Shown in pieces: positions 53,784 to 63,800 of a stretch of 64,000 nucleotides of DNA (its first letter is position 1; the number at the start of each line of letters is the position of its first letter). The notes beneath the pieces were generated by a model. That model was not told the DNA's origin, ran no database searches, and saw only the letters and a list, made by a program, of their open reading frames with translations. Both the position numbers and the translations under genes were made by a program. This stretch comes from Rothia sp035916755 (GTDB lineage: Bacteria; Actinomycetota; Actinomycetes; Actinomycetales; Micrococcaceae): assembly GCF_035916755.1 (NCBI RefSeq), contig NZ_JAYWIX010000009.1:1-64000 (forward strand), read 5' to 3'.

Positions 53784-54851
53784 ATGTCGGTTCGCCCTTC
53801 TCCCTCATTCTTTGCATCACGTGCCGCTCAGGCTGCAAGCACCTACTCCCCTAGCGCGGTGGAGCAGCCCGTAGATTCCCCCGCTTTTTTGCGTCTGCTG
53901 GCTGGGCTTTTAGAGCGGTCGGTGGAACTAACCGGCGCTCAGGTTGCTGATGCCCAGATTCTGTCGAGCGGGATGCGGTCGGTGGTGGTTCGGGTGCGAG
54001 ATCATCGCGGGGTGAGCTGTGTGCTCAAGTATTTTCGCCGCAAAGACTCAGCCCGTAACTCTGGCGGTTTTGGCTACCTTCGCGAAAAGCACGGCCTTGC
54101 TGCCCTGGATCAGGTTGCACCGGGGCTTTACCCCCGCCTGCTGGCATCCGACGACACGGCCAGGCTCTTGATTCTTGAGGACGTCGCCAGCAGCAACCCT
54201 ACAGTCAGCCTGGGCGACCTCCTGCTCTCTGCCGGGGCGGACGCCGCACCCCGGCAGGCCCTGGACGCTTGGGTAGATACCTGGGCTAGTATTCTGGGCT
54301 CCCCCGCGCAGGCTGCCTCCCAGGCATTTTTTGCCGCTGAGCTTGCGAGCGCTGATGCGCGGGCGTCCGTACCGGGATCCTTACCCTCACCCCAGCTTGC
54401 CTTCAAGGGCCTGCGCCTGTTGGCCGAGAGAGAAGGTGTGCCGGTGGGGTCGGTTGAGTTTACGCAGATGGAGCAGGCTGTGGAGGGCATTATCTACCCG
54501 GCACCGAGCGAGAGGGTGCTGTCGTCCGGCGATTTTTCTCCGGCTAACCTGCTTCAGCAGGCGGCCCCTGGGCCGGGGATTCGCGGTATCGACGCTGAGG
54601 GTACCTGCTGGCACCACTGGGCGCTACCGGTCGCTGAGCTCCTGCTGGGATTTCCGTCCTGGCCAGATGGACCACTACCGCAAGCAGTAATAAGCAGTCT
54701 GATCTGGCGCACAAAAACCCAAGAATTCTACGAGCGAGTCTCCCCCCAGCCCCAGGTAGCTTTTGATCGCGATCAGCAAGTGGCTTCGGCGGTTCTCGCC
54801 CTCCAAGCAATCTTAACGGAACAAGCTGTCGGGCATATGCAGTCACAATAG
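53784..54851 (+). CDS. APH-like phosphotransferase (protein kinase fold)
   Basis: This 355-residue protein has a kinase-like N-lobe (SVVVRVRDHRGVSCVLKYFRR with a candidate Lys) and hinge (RLLILEDV). A catalytic-loop relative, LSSGDFSPANLL, has Ser in place of the usual His before GD, and IDAEGTCWHHW stands for the metal-binding motif. It resembles aminoglycoside/choline kinases of unknown substrate. The changes in the loop leave activity uncertain. ATG 53784 lies 7 bases after TATTCT (53771-53776), suggesting a leaderless mRNA. It diverges from miaB. Confidence 0.75.
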   Translation: MSVRPSPSFFASRAAQAASTYSPSAVEQPVDSPAFLRLLAGLLERSVELTGAQVADAQILSSGMRSVVVRVRDHRGVSCVLKYFRRKDSARNSGGFGYLREKHGLAALDQVAPGLYPRLLASDDTARLLILEDVASSNPTVSLGDLLLSAGADAAPRQALDAWVDTWASILGSPAQAASQAFFAAELASADARASVPGSLPSPQLAFKGLRLLAEREGVPVGSVEFTQMEQAVEGIIYPAPSERVLSSGDFSPANLLQQAAPGPGIRGIDAEGTCWHHWALPVAELLLGFPSWPDGPLPQAVISSLIWRTKTQEFYERVSPQPQVAFDRDQQVASAVLALQAILTEQAVGHMQSQ

Positions 54852-54937
54852 CTCTTCTTTGCCCCGCCAAGAGTACTATATCCTTCAGTACCTCACACTG
54901 TATGCACCTTTCCTCTACCCCTACCCTAAGGATCTCC

Positions 54938-56161
54938 ATGCCCTCATCCGCTCCGTCAGGGTCAGTCACCTATCAGCACCCCGCCCCAACCCTCAGTATT
55001 CTGCAAGGCATCGCCCTCATCTTTGGTACCAATATTGGCGCGGGCATTCTCAGCCTGCCCTACGCCGCCCGAAACGGTGGTTTCCTGGCGCTCGCCATTG
55101 CCCTCACCATCGCTGGTCTGCTGACCACCTTCTCTATGATGTACATCGCCGAGGTTTCTCAGCGCACCAAAGAACCACTACAGCTCTCAGGCCTAGCAGA
55201 AAAATACCTGGGTCAGGCCGGCCGCTGGGTGATCTTCGCTGCTATCATGGTCAACTCTATCGGCGCACTCATAGCCTACGCCGCAGGCTCAGGCTCCCTG
55301 CTCAACAACCTCACCGGTCTACCGCAGCTCGCTGGAACCCTACTTTTCTTCGCGCTTGGATCCTTCATCATGTTCAAGGGTCTGCACGCCACCGGTCTTG
55401 TCGAAGGGCTTATTACCACAGGCATGGCAGCGATTATTCTTGCCCTCTCACTCTGGACAATTCTTGGCCCCGGCATCACTCTCTCCAACCTGGTTGAGTT
55501 GCACCCCTTCTTCATCGTGCCAATTATGAACCTCGCGGTCTTCACCTTTATGGCTCAGTACGTTGTTCCTGAGCTGGTTCGCGGACTTGGCGATACCAAC
55601 CCCAAGGCCATCCCTACCGCCCTCGTTGGCGGCATGTCAGCCACCGGTTTCACCCTAGCTCTGGTTCCCTTTGTCGCGCTGGGTCTGCTCGGTGATAACG
55701 TCTCTGAGGTTGTCACGCTCTCCTGGGGTGAGGCTCTAGGGCCTTTTGCCTACTACCTGGCTAACATCTTTGCCCTGCTGGCAATGTTTACCTCTTTTGT
55801 AGCTATCGGCTACACCGCTATGCGTAATATCCTTGATATCACTCGCTGGGAAGAACACGGACCGCTTCGTATCGCCGCTGTTGGCCTGACCGTTCTACCC
55901 CCGCTGGCTATCTCTATTGCAGGTCTAGGTGGTTTCGTTTCTGCCCTGTCATATGCCGGCGGCTTTGCCGGTGCTGCTATGTCTATCCTCCCGGTGCTCA
56001 TGCTTCGAGCCGCCCGTAAAAAGGGCGAGCTAGAACCTGTCTGGACAGCGACCTGGCAAGCTCACCCCATTGCCCAGGGGATTCTCATTTTGACCTATAC
56101 GGTTGCCTTTATCTACTCGGTTGCCGCTATTTTCGGTCTACTGCCCAACGGCTGGTCCTGA
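54938..56161 (+). CDS. aromatic amino acid permease (HAAAP/Mtr-TyrP type)
   Basis: This 407-residue integral membrane protein has eleven predicted helices. The first contains GTNIGAGILSLPYAARNGGF, the hallmark of the hydroxy/aromatic amino acid permease family. Later helices include NLAVFTFMAQYVVPELVRGL and LSYAGGFAGAAMSILPVLML. It probably imports tryptophan or tyrosine with protons; the substrate is inferred. The frame is open 36 bases further, but ATG 54938 has AAGGA 5 bases upstream. It follows the kinase-like gene by 86 bases. Confidence 0.88.
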   Translation: MPSSAPSGSVTYQHPAPTLSILQGIALIFGTNIGAGILSLPYAARNGGFLALAIALTIAGLLTTFSMMYIAEVSQRTKEPLQLSGLAEKYLGQAGRWVIFAAIMVNSIGALIAYAAGSGSLLNNLTGLPQLAGTLLFFALGSFIMFKGLHATGLVEGLITTGMAAIILALSLWTILGPGITLSNLVELHPFFIVPIMNLAVFTFMAQYVVPELVRGLGDTNPKAIPTALVGGMSATGFTLALVPFVALGLLGDNVSEVVTLSWGEALGPFAYYLANIFALLAMFTSFVAIGYTAMRNILDITRWEEHGPLRIAAVGLTVLPPLAISIAGLGGFVSALSYAGGFAGAAMSILPVLMLRAARKKGELEPVWTATWQAHPIAQGILILTYTVAFIYSVAAIFGLLPNGWS

Positions 56162-56185
56162 ATCCCCCACATATCGTATTAGGCT

Positions 56186-56221
56186 GGGGCGCACGGTACA
56201 TACCTCTGTACCGTGCGCCCC
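56186..56221. terminator. bidirectional terminator between permease and recX
   Basis: GGGGCGCACGGTACA and TGTACCGTGCGCCCC form a perfect 15-bp stem around TACCTC. ATTTGTTT follows on the plus strand. It serves both convergent genes. Confidence 0.9.
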
Positions 56222-56227
56222 ATTTGT

Positions 56228-57229
56228 TTAGTCATAGTAGGAGTAGCTATCTTCTGACACCATGCCCATCTTGGTTGCATACGCCTCAATTTCCTCGCGC
56301 ACCACGCTAAAAGCTAGACCCGCCGGGTAGCCCTTACGGCCCAGCATAGCCACCAGGCGGCGCATAACCTTCTCTTTCTCAGCACGGTCCCCCAGGTCCA
56401 TTGAGGGCCGCAATTTTTTGCGCACCAGCTCGTGGGCGTCGGCGCGCTCGTCCTCCTCGGTACGCTGCTCCAGGGCAAGCTCAGCTAACTCACCCTCAAC
56501 CCCCTTGGTTTTCAGCTCCCGCCGGATAGCCGACCGCGACAGCTTCTTCACGTTCATTCGAGTGCGCACATACATATCGGCAAACTCAGCGTCGTTAATC
56601 AGGTTGACCGCCTCAAAACGGTTCAGGATATCCTCAATAACCTCCGCCGAGATTTCTTTCTCAACCAGCTTTTTCTCTAGCATGGCCCGGGACTTAGGCG
56701 AGGCAGCCAGCTGATTCAGCACAATATTTTTAGCCCGCGTGAACTCGCTTTCCGGCTCTTTTCCGCCCCTGCCCCGTTTCTCGGGCATAGGAGTGATCCC
56801 CTGCACCAGCATCTCTTCGTCGGTGACCGGCTCGTTCAGGGCTGAGCCTTCACGGAAGAGAGGCTGCGAGCGCTTGCGCTGGGGAGCTTCATTCTCGGGG
56901 GCGGACGCCGCCCCGATAGCGGGTGCGAAGGGCGAGCGGGCGGCGTATTTGGCGGGCGGCTTACGGAACCCTTTTTTGAGGTTGGGGTTGCGACGGCGGG
57001 TGTATTTGCTCTGACGGGCTGGTTCCTCAGCCTCGGCTACTTCCCCACCGTCACGGCTACTGCCCGCTGCGGCTGATGATTTACCGGTGTAGGGTGTAGC
57101 GGGTTGCGTGCTGGCGTAGGTGCCAGACTCCCCCGGCAGATCCTGGGCTAGGCCCTGTGCCGCCGGGTGCCAGGCCGGGTACTCCTCAGGGGCAAGAAAA
57201 TCTTCGACTCGTGGGTTTTCTGCGCTCAC
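56228..57229 (-). CDS. recX: RecX regulatory protein with long N-terminal extension
   Basis: RecX limits RecA filament growth. The protein is 333 residues, but the RecX domain is only about residues 160-320 (AKNIVLNQLAASPKSRAMLE, EVIEDILNRFEAVNLINDAE, RSAIRRELKTKGVEGELAEL, MRRLVAMLGRKGYPAGLAFS). The first 160 residues are polar and low in complexity, basic around 75-100. GTG 57229 has AGGAGGG 4 bases upstream, so the extension is real. It follows recA with a hairpin between them. Confidence 0.9.
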   Translation of the reverse strand: MSAENPRVEDFLAPEEYPAWHPAAQGLAQDLPGESGTYASTQPATPYTGKSSAAAGSSRDGGEVAEAEEPARQSKYTRRRNPNLKKGFRKPPAKYAARSPFAPAIGAASAPENEAPQRKRSQPLFREGSALNEPVTDEEMLVQGITPMPEKRGRGGKEPESEFTRAKNIVLNQLAASPKSRAMLEKKLVEKEISAEVIEDILNRFEAVNLINDAEFADMYVRTRMNVKKLSRSAIRRELKTKGVEGELAELALEQRTEEDERADAHELVRKKLRPSMDLGDRAEKEKVMRRLVAMLGRKGYPAGLAFSVVREEIEAYATKMGMVSEDSYSYYD

Positions 57230-57266
57230 GTTCCCCTCCTACTACCTACATCGTGTCATGTCGAAA

Positions 57267-57303
57267 GCCGCCACTACCGGGGTCTTTTCCCGGCAGTGGC
57301 GGC
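57267..57303 (-). terminator. hairpin between recA and recX
   Basis: GCCGCCACTACCGGGG and CCCGGCAGTGGCGGC form a long stem around a short loop. On the minus strand only TTTCG follows the stem. It probably gives partial termination, so recX is made at a lower level than recA, as known in E. coli. Confidence 0.6.
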
Positions 57304-57324
57304 TACTAGCTCGCTGTTATGAGT

Positions 57325-58431
57325 TTAGAAGTTCTCAGAGATATCATCGAGCGGATCAACCGAGGTGCTGGGCTCTACCTCGTCCAGCTCTTCCTCTTCA
57401 CCCTCAATGATGCCAAGCTTGACCATGGTCTTGTACTTGATCTCTTCGGTCAGCTCAGGGTTGTCCTTGAGGAAGCGTCGCACGTTTTCCTTACCCTGGC
57501 CCAGCTGATCCCCCTCGTAGGTGAACCAGGCGCCGGACTTCTTGACCACGTTGTGCTCAACAGCCAGGTCAAGAATACCGCCCTCAACCGAGATACCCTC
57601 ACCGTAGAGAATATCGAATTCAGCCTGCTTGAAGGGCGGGGCCATCTTGTTCTTGACGACCTTAGCGCGGGTGCGGTTACCGATGGGGTTAGCGCCGTCC
57701 TTGAGGGTCTCAATACGGCGAATATCGATACGTACCGAGGCATAGAACTTCAGAGCCTTACCACCGGTGGTGGTTTCGGGTGAGCCGAAGAAAACGCCGA
57801 TCTTTTCACGCAGCTGGTTGATGAAGATAGCGGTGGTGTTGGTGGCAGACAGGCGGCCAGTAATCTTACGCAGAGCCTGGGACATCAGACGGGCCTGCAG
57901 ACCCACGTGGGAGTCGCCCATCTCGCCCTCAATTTCGGCGCGGGGTACCAGAGCGGCAACGGAGTCAACCACGATGATGTCGATGGAGCCAGAGCCCACC
58001 AGCATATCCATGATTTCCAGGGCCTGTTCACCGGTATCGGGCTGGGAGACCAGCAGGGCATCGGTGTCTACGCCCAGCTTGGCTGCGTAGACCGGGTCAA
58101 GGGCGTGTTCAGCATCGATGAAGGCTGCGATGCCGCCGGCCTTCTGCACGTTAGCCACAGCGTGGAGCGCGACGGTGGTCTTACCGGAAGATTCAGGGCC
58201 GTAGATTTCTACCACGCGACCGCGGGGCAGGCCGCCAATGCCGAGGGCGGCATCCAGAGCCAGAGCGCCTGTTGAGATAGTTTCAACCTGGGTAGCCTCA
58301 CGATCCCCCAGACGCATGACAGAGCCCTTACCGTAGTTCTTATCGATCTGGGCAAGAACGGCTTCAAGAGCCTTTTCACGGCCTTCGGCGGGTACCTGAC
58401 CTACTGACTGCATGCGAGTTTTCGCTGCCAT
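57325..58431 (-). CDS. recA: recombinase RecA
   Basis: The 368-residue recombinase drives strand exchange and LexA cleavage. Walker A GPESSGKT lies at 78-85, Walker B IDIIVVDSVAALVP near 153, and loop L2 in NQLREKIGVFFGSPETTTGG. The C-terminus is acidic (EGEEEELDEVEPS). ATG 58431 has GAGGA 6 bases upstream. No intein is present. A LexA box lies at 58599-58610. Confidence 0.98.
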   Translation of the reverse strand: MAAKTRMQSVGQVPAEGREKALEAVLAQIDKNYGKGSVMRLGDREATQVETISTGALALDAALGIGGLPRGRVVEIYGPESSGKTTVALHAVANVQKAGGIAAFIDAEHALDPVYAAKLGVDTDALLVSQPDTGEQALEIMDMLVGSGSIDIIVVDSVAALVPRAEIEGEMGDSHVGLQARLMSQALRKITGRLSATNTTAIFINQLREKIGVFFGSPETTTGGKALKFYASVRIDIRRIETLKDGANPIGNRTRAKVVKNKMAPPFKQAEFDILYGEGISVEGGILDLAVEHNVVKKSGAWFTYEGDQLGQGKENVRRFLKDNPELTEEIKYKTMVKLGIIEGEEEELDEVEPSTSVDPLDDISENF

Positions 58432-58598
58432 GTATGTTCCTCATTTCTTATCGCGGTACGAGAGTTCTTCTCTGGCTACCACGGTAATACCTAGGGCTGA
58501 CACTTTAAGGGTTCAGCGCGAAGATTTTGAAAATCTGTGGATAACCCGGTTATGTGTCGCGGGCTGCCGGTCGTTTGTTCACAATCCTACAGGAATTC

Positions 58599-58610
58599 GA
58601 ACACATTTTC
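58599..58610. promoter_or_regulatory. LexA box and candidate promoter of recA
   Basis: The minus strand reads GAAAATGTGTTC, one change from GAAC-N4-GTTC. A weak promoter overlaps it: TAGAAA, 17 bases, TAGGAT (58613 down to 58585). The leader to recA would be about 150 bases. Confidence 0.5.
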
Positions 58611-58647
58611 TATTAAGTACGAACGGTTTTCTAGAGATGCCAGACCG

Positions 58648-58869
58648 CTAAGGTCTCGGCTCAATGTCAGGCCCCAGCTGCCGCTCTACAGGAACATCCT
58701 GTACCCGGCAAATAGCTAGCCATACCTCGCGCACGTTGGCACCGGCGTCCAGGGCCTGCTGGGCCGTCAAATCACCGAACTCCCCGGGCACCAAATCACG
58801 GGCCAAATGGCGGGCATAGACCGAACCAAACTCATGATCCATCGCCGCCCAAAATTCGCTGAGCTTCAT
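58648..58869 (-). CDS. DUF3046-family protein
   Basis: This 73-residue protein is typical of the family found next to recA in actinobacteria: KLSEFWAAMDHEFGSVYARH, LARDLVPGEFGDLTAQQALD, VREVWLAICRVQDVP. The function is unknown. The frame is open 75 bases further through the terminator, but ATG 58869 has GGAGG directly upstream and gives the family start. It lies between the ClgR-like gene and recA. Confidence 0.88.
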   Translation of the reverse strand: MKLSEFWAAMDHEFGSVYARHLARDLVPGEFGDLTAQQALDAGANVREVWLAICRVQDVPVERQLGPDIEPRP

Positions 58870-58914
58870 CTTCCTCCTTCCTCCACAGTACACAGACACC
58901 ACAGAACACAAAGA

Positions 58915-58941
58915 GAGCCGAGCCCTTGCGGGGCCCGGCTC
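58915..58941 (-). terminator. intrinsic terminator after the ClgR-like gene
   Basis: On the minus strand GAGCCGGGCCC pairs with GGGCTCGGCTC (one G-U) around CGCAA, followed by TCTTTGTGTTC. Confidence 0.8.
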
Positions 58942-58971
58942 CATCTCTTAGTTACCTAGAGAGCGAATTGT

Positions 58972-59421
58972 CTAGCGAGCTGCCAGGGGGCGCTCGACGG
59001 CGGGAATATCGCGGCTTGAGGTTGCGGCGATACCGTATTCACGCTTGAACTGTTCTGAGAACTCAGCGGGTACGGTATCGGGTACCGAGAAGTCTTCTTC
59101 AACAGCCATACGAGCTGAAACTTCAGCCAGCATAGCTGAGAGGGAGATATTCAGTGCCTGGCAGATAGAAGCCAGCAGCTCTGATGAGGCTTCCTTCTGG
59201 CCGCGCTCGACCTCGCTGAGGTAGCCCAGTGATACTCGGGCCGAGTGGGAAACTTCGCGGAGGGTGCGGCCCTGGCGCTGGCGAACATCGCGCAGAACTT
59301 CGCCAATTGCGTGGCGGAGCAGAATTACTTTGCCGGTGTCTTGGGTGGGGGCAGCATTCTCAGTCTGACCCACATCCTTCCAACGGACGACACCGTTCAC
59401 GGATACGGGCTGCTTAGTCAT
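58972..59421 (-). CDS. clgR: XRE-type transcription regulator, ClgR-like
   Basis: The 149-residue protein has an N-terminal helix-turn-helix (GEVLRDVRQRQGRTLREVSH, RVSLGYLSEVERGQKEASSE) at about 38-92. Its position between recA/DUF3046 and cinA-pgsA-ftsK is that of ClgR, the activator of Clp protease and stress genes in actinobacteria. The C-terminal part is variable. ATG 59421 has GGAGA 10 bases upstream. The gene name rests on synteny and the HTH, not on a full alignment. Confidence 0.82.
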   Translation of the reverse strand: MTKQPVSVNGVVRWKDVGQTENAAPTQDTGKVILLRHAIGEVLRDVRQRQGRTLREVSHSARVSLGYLSEVERGQKEASSELLASICQALNISLSAMLAEVSARMAVEEDFSVPDTVPAEFSEQFKREYGIAATSSRDIPAVERPLAAR

Positions 59422-59624
59422 TTTATACCAATCTCCTGGTTGTCGTGCTCCCGTTATATCAGGAGCGGGTGTTTTCAGCCTAGCGCATTGTGGCGCTTTC
59501 GTCAGCTGAACTCGAGAATATTTCGTTTACTTACGACTTTTTCTCGTTACATCTATCTAAACCCACGCGGCTGTGTTTTCATTCCCTGTTAGCTGAAAAA
59601 TTCATCTGAAAATTTTCTGGGAGC

Positions 59625-60167
59625 TCACTTGGCGGCTTCAGCAAGAAACTCTGCAAGCAGGTTCAAGGCATCGTGGGCGGCTTGGGCACGAATTTCTGCC
59701 CGGTTGCCTGCATAGTTTCTTTCAAGCACGCGGACGCTCCCGCTGGCCGGGTGGGCTACGGCCAGGTAGACGCGCCCTACCGGTTTACCGTCGCAGGGAT
59801 CGGGCCCGGCAGCTCCGGTGGTGGCTACGCCGAAATCAGCTTCGCAGACCCGAGCGGTTCCCCGAGCCATGGCGATCGCAACGTCTGGGTCTACGGCCCC
59901 TCGCTCAGCGAGCAAACCGGCAGATACCCCCAGCACAGATGCTTTGACCTCGGTAGCGTAGGAGATAACTCCGCCCCGGTACACCGCAGACGCCCCAGGA
60001 ACGGTGCAGATGAGCTGGCCTACCATACCCCCCGTCAGTGATTCTGCCGTTGCCAGCTGAGCACCGGCGTCCGCCCCCTTCTGCGCCGCATCGGCTGCGC
60101 GAGCTACCGCAGCGGCAACCAGGCGGGCGGCAGCGCGCTCAAGCTCCTGTACCTTTACCTCTGCCAT
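59625..60167 (-). CDS. cinA: CinA C-terminal domain protein (nicotinamide-nucleotide amidase type)
   Basis: The 180-residue protein corresponds to the CinA C-terminal (PncC) domain only. The blocks are LATAESLTGGMVGQLICTVP, GASAVYRGGVISYATEVKAS and ATTGAAGPDPCDGKPVGRVY. The domain deamidates nicotinamide mononucleotide; the N-terminal COG1058 domain is absent, as is common in actinobacteria. It lies 6 bases after pgsA. Confidence 0.92.
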   Translation of the reverse strand: MAEVKVQELERAAARLVAAAVARAADAAQKGADAGAQLATAESLTGGMVGQLICTVPGASAVYRGGVISYATEVKASVLGVSAGLLAERGAVDPDVAIAMARGTARVCEADFGVATTGAAGPDPCDGKPVGRVYLAVAHPASGSVRVLERNYAGNRAEIRAQAAHDALNLLAEFLAEAAK

Positions 60168-60173
60168 CTCAGC

Positions 60174-60776
60174 CTACTTACCCTGAGCAGCAAAGTAGTC
60201 GCGGCGCAGCTGCATGGCCTTGACGACATAGTCGATACCGGTCACCACGGTTACGACCACCACGGCAGCCATGACCAGGTAACCGGGCCACAGAGCCCAA
60301 GAACCGAGCTGACCCAGCGGCAGAATCATCAGCACCAGAGCTACCGTCTGCAGCACGGTCTTGAGCTTACCGCCCTTAGAGGCCGCCATGACCCCGTACT
60401 TGATGATGAACAGGCGCATCACCGTGATACCCCACTCACGCACCAGAATGACGATGGTGACCCACCACCACAGCTCCCCCAGCATGGACAGCACCACGAA
60501 GGCCGCTCCGGTGAGCAGCTTATCGGCGATGGGGTCAGCAATCTTGCCGAAGCTGGTAATCAGATTGTTTTTGCGGGCCAGGTAGCCATCGAGCCAGTCG
60601 GTAATCATGGCCAGCACAAACACAGCGGCTGCCCACCAGCGCAGGCTCAGGTTAGCCTCGCCGTGGGGCCCGCCGGCCCAGAGGGCCCAGACGAACAGGG
60701 GAACCATCACAATACGCAGGGCGGTCAGCGCATTCGGAATGTTCCAGTTAGAAGCGGTTGCGGTCTGGTCGGCCAC
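60174..60776 (-). CDS. pgsA: CDP-diacylglycerol-glycerol-3-phosphate 3-phosphatidyltransferase
   Basis: This 200-residue membrane enzyme makes phosphatidylglycerol phosphate. The CDP-alcohol motif D-G-x2-A-R-x8-G-x3-D-x3-D is complete in DGYLARKNNLITSFGKIADP followed by IADKLL. About five membrane helices are present. GTG 60776 has AAGGAG 6 bases upstream. It belongs to the ftsK-pgsA-cinA cluster. Confidence 0.94.
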   Translation of the reverse strand: MADQTATASNWNIPNALTALRIVMVPLFVWALWAGGPHGEANLSLRWWAAAVFVLAMITDWLDGYLARKNNLITSFGKIADPIADKLLTGAAFVVLSMLGELWWWVTIVILVREWGITVMRLFIIKYGVMAASKGGKLKTVLQTVALVLMILPLGQLGSWALWPGYLVMAAVVVVTVVTGIDYVVKAMQLRRDYFAAQGK

Positions 60777-60857
60777 GGTGTTCTCCTTAGGGTGGTTCCG
60801 GCCCGCTCTCGATAAGCGGGGCGGACGCCGTAGGTTGGGTCTGGCAGGGATGGCCGG

Positions 60858-63800
60858 CTAGCGGCCGGTCAAGTTCCAGGCGTCTTCGCTGTCGGGGTCG
60901 TCCGCCTCGTCGTAGTAGTCAACAGCCTGCGGCACCCCGTCGTTCATCTGGGCTACAGGGTCACCACCGTAGGGGTCGCTGTCTACAGGGGCCGGGGGTT
61001 CCTCGCCGCGAATCTTAGCGAGGACGGCAGGCAGGTCATCGGGCTGGACCAGCACATCGCGGGCTTTCGACCCTTCGGAGGGGCCAACGACTTCGCGGGA
61101 TTCAAGCAGGTCCATGAGGCGACCCGCCTTAGCAAAGCCCACACGCAGCTTGCGCTGCAGCATAGAGGTCGAACCGAACTGGGTGTTGACCACCAGCTCG
61201 GCTGCCCGCAGCAGGTCGTCCAGGTCATCCCCGATGTCGTCGTCAATCTTCTTAGAGGGGGCAGCGGCGATCACATCGTCGCGGTAGACCGCAGGTGCCT
61301 GCTTCTTCACGTGCTCCACGACCTCGTGAATCTCAGATTCGCCCACCCAGGCGCCCTGCACACGCATAGGCTTCGACGCGCCCATGGGCAGGAAGAGGGC
61401 GTCACCCTGGCCAATGAGCTTTTCGGCGCCGGGCTGGTCGAGCACCACGCGGGAGTCAGTCACTGACGAGGTCGCAAAGGCCATGCGGGAGGGCACGTTG
61501 GCCTTAATCAGGCCGGTGACCACGTCAACGGACGGACGCTGGGTTGCCAACACCAGGTGGATACCGGCAGCACGCGCCAGCTGGGTGATACGCACGATGG
61601 ACTCTTCCACATCGCGCGGGGCAACCATCATCAGGTCGGCAAGCTCGTCCACGATCACCAGCAGGTAGGGGTAGGCCTTGATCTGACGCTTGGAGCCGGG
61701 TTCCGGCTGAATCTTGCCAGCCTTGACGGCCTTGTTGAAGTCGTCCACGTGCTTGTAGCCGTAGTGGGCAAGGTCGTCGTAGCGGGCATCCATCTCTCGC
61801 ACAACCCACTGCAGGGCCTCTGCGGCCTTCTTAGGGTTGGTGATGATGGGGGTAATCAGGTGGGGAATCCCCTCGTAGGCGGTGAGCTCCACGCGCTTAG
61901 GGTCAACCATAATTAGGCGCACCTGATCGGGGGTTGAGCGCATCAGGATTGAGGTAATCATGGAGTTCACGAACGAGGATTTACCGGCACCGGTAGCACC
62001 TGCCACCAGCATGTGGGGCATCTTAGCCAGGTTAGCAATGACGAAGCCGCCCTCGACGTCCTTACCCACGCCCATGACCATGGGGTGGTCGGTAGCGTGG
62101 GCCTTGGCGGAGCGCAGCACATCGCCCAGCACCACGATTTCGCGGTCGGTGTTGGGGATTTCGATACCGATAGCGCTCTTACCCGGGATGGGCGAGAGAA
62201 TACGCACGTCGGCTGACGCCACAGCGTAGGCAATGTTCTTGGACAGGGCAGTGACGCGCTCCACCTTGGTTCCGGGGCCCAGCTCAATCTCGTAGCGGGT
62301 GACGGTGGGGCCGCGGGAGAAGCCGGTGACTTCTGCATCCACGTTGAACTGCTGGAGCACGTTAGTCAAGGCATCGACCACCTGCTCGTTAGCTTCGGAG
62401 CTTTCCTTGGCGGGCGGGCCGGCCTCGAGCATGGACTCGGTGGGCAGGGTATAGGAGCCGGTCGATGACTCCACCACCAGCTCACCACGGGGCTGCTCGG
62501 TTCGTTCTGCCACGGTGTTGTTTTGCAGGCGGGCGGACGCGTGTTCAGCGGCAGGACGCTCGACAGCAGGACGCGCCGGGGCGGCTGCACCCGTAGCACC
62601 TGCACTAGCAGCACCGGCAGCAGCCGCGCCGGTCAGGGCAGTACCCAGGGACGCGGCAGAAGCGCTCCCCTTGCCGGGGCGGGGCACGGCAGGAGCTGAT
62701 GCGGGGGCGGACGCCGCTGCAGGAGCAGCAGCCGGTCGGCTAACAGGCTGAGGCGCAGCAGTCTCGGGCTCGAAGTCGTCACGGTCTGTTTCTACCGGTT
62801 CAGGGCTATAGCCGTGATCCGCGGCAGCCTGGCGGGCCTGGTCGAGGCGCTGGGCGGGGGCGTCCGAACGCTCCTGCTCGGCGTAACTGGCCGCGAGCTC
62901 GTCCTCACTCTCCCACAGACCCTGGTCAAAAAGCTCGCCCTGTTTCTTGGCAGCCTTAGCCGCCGCTTTCTTCTCTTTACGGGTCTGCTTGCGGGGGGCC
63001 TCAACATCAAAGGCCTCTACGGGGCGGGCCGCGTTCTGGGCAGCACGGCGGGGGGCAGCAGGAACCTGCTCAACGCGGGCAGTTTCGGGTTCGGCGTCGT
63101 AGCCGTCCTCGATAACAGCAGTCTGGTAGGCCTCGTCCGCCTCGTAGCGGTCAAGCCTCCGGTCCTTCTCTTCGCGGGGGCCAAAGCCCAGCCAGTTCAG
63201 CAGGCCACCACGGCGGCGGGGAGCCGGGGCGGGGGCGTCCTCATAGAGATAGGAGCGGTCGTGTTCACCATCCAGCACGCGGGTTTCGGTATCGTCCTGG
63301 GTGCGGGAGGCACGGGAAGGACGCCCGGCGTCGGCAACAGAGCCGTGGGGCTTTTCGCCCAGCAGCAGGCCGAAAATATGCACGACCTTGGGCCAGATTT
63401 GGCGCAGGGGCGTATCGGTTGCCACCAGCAAACCGGCAAGGAAGACCAGAGCGATCACAAGCCATTCGAGCACATTCACGCCGCCCACGATACGACTTGC
63501 CGGGGTACCGATTAGCACGCCCACGGTACCGCCACCGCCCCAAAATTCATCAAAGCTCGATGAGAAGGAGGGGTAGCCGGCGACCTTAGCGCCCATCATG
63601 GAAGCCGAAACCGTCATGATGGTAAAACCGATGGCGATACGGTTGTTGGCGCGCACCTGCAGCGGGTGCCGGAAGATTCTGATAGCGAAAATCAGGCAGA
63701 GAATAGGAATCAGTAGGGAGCCCTGACCGAAGAGACCGCCCACGGCGATATGCCACAGGTGTAGCGGCCACTCATACCAAGAGAGGTTGGCGGGGTTAGC

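Noticed and set aside
57325..58431. Intein in recA
   Set aside because: Inteins are known in some actinobacterial recA genes, but this protein is 368 residues with all motifs uninterrupted.
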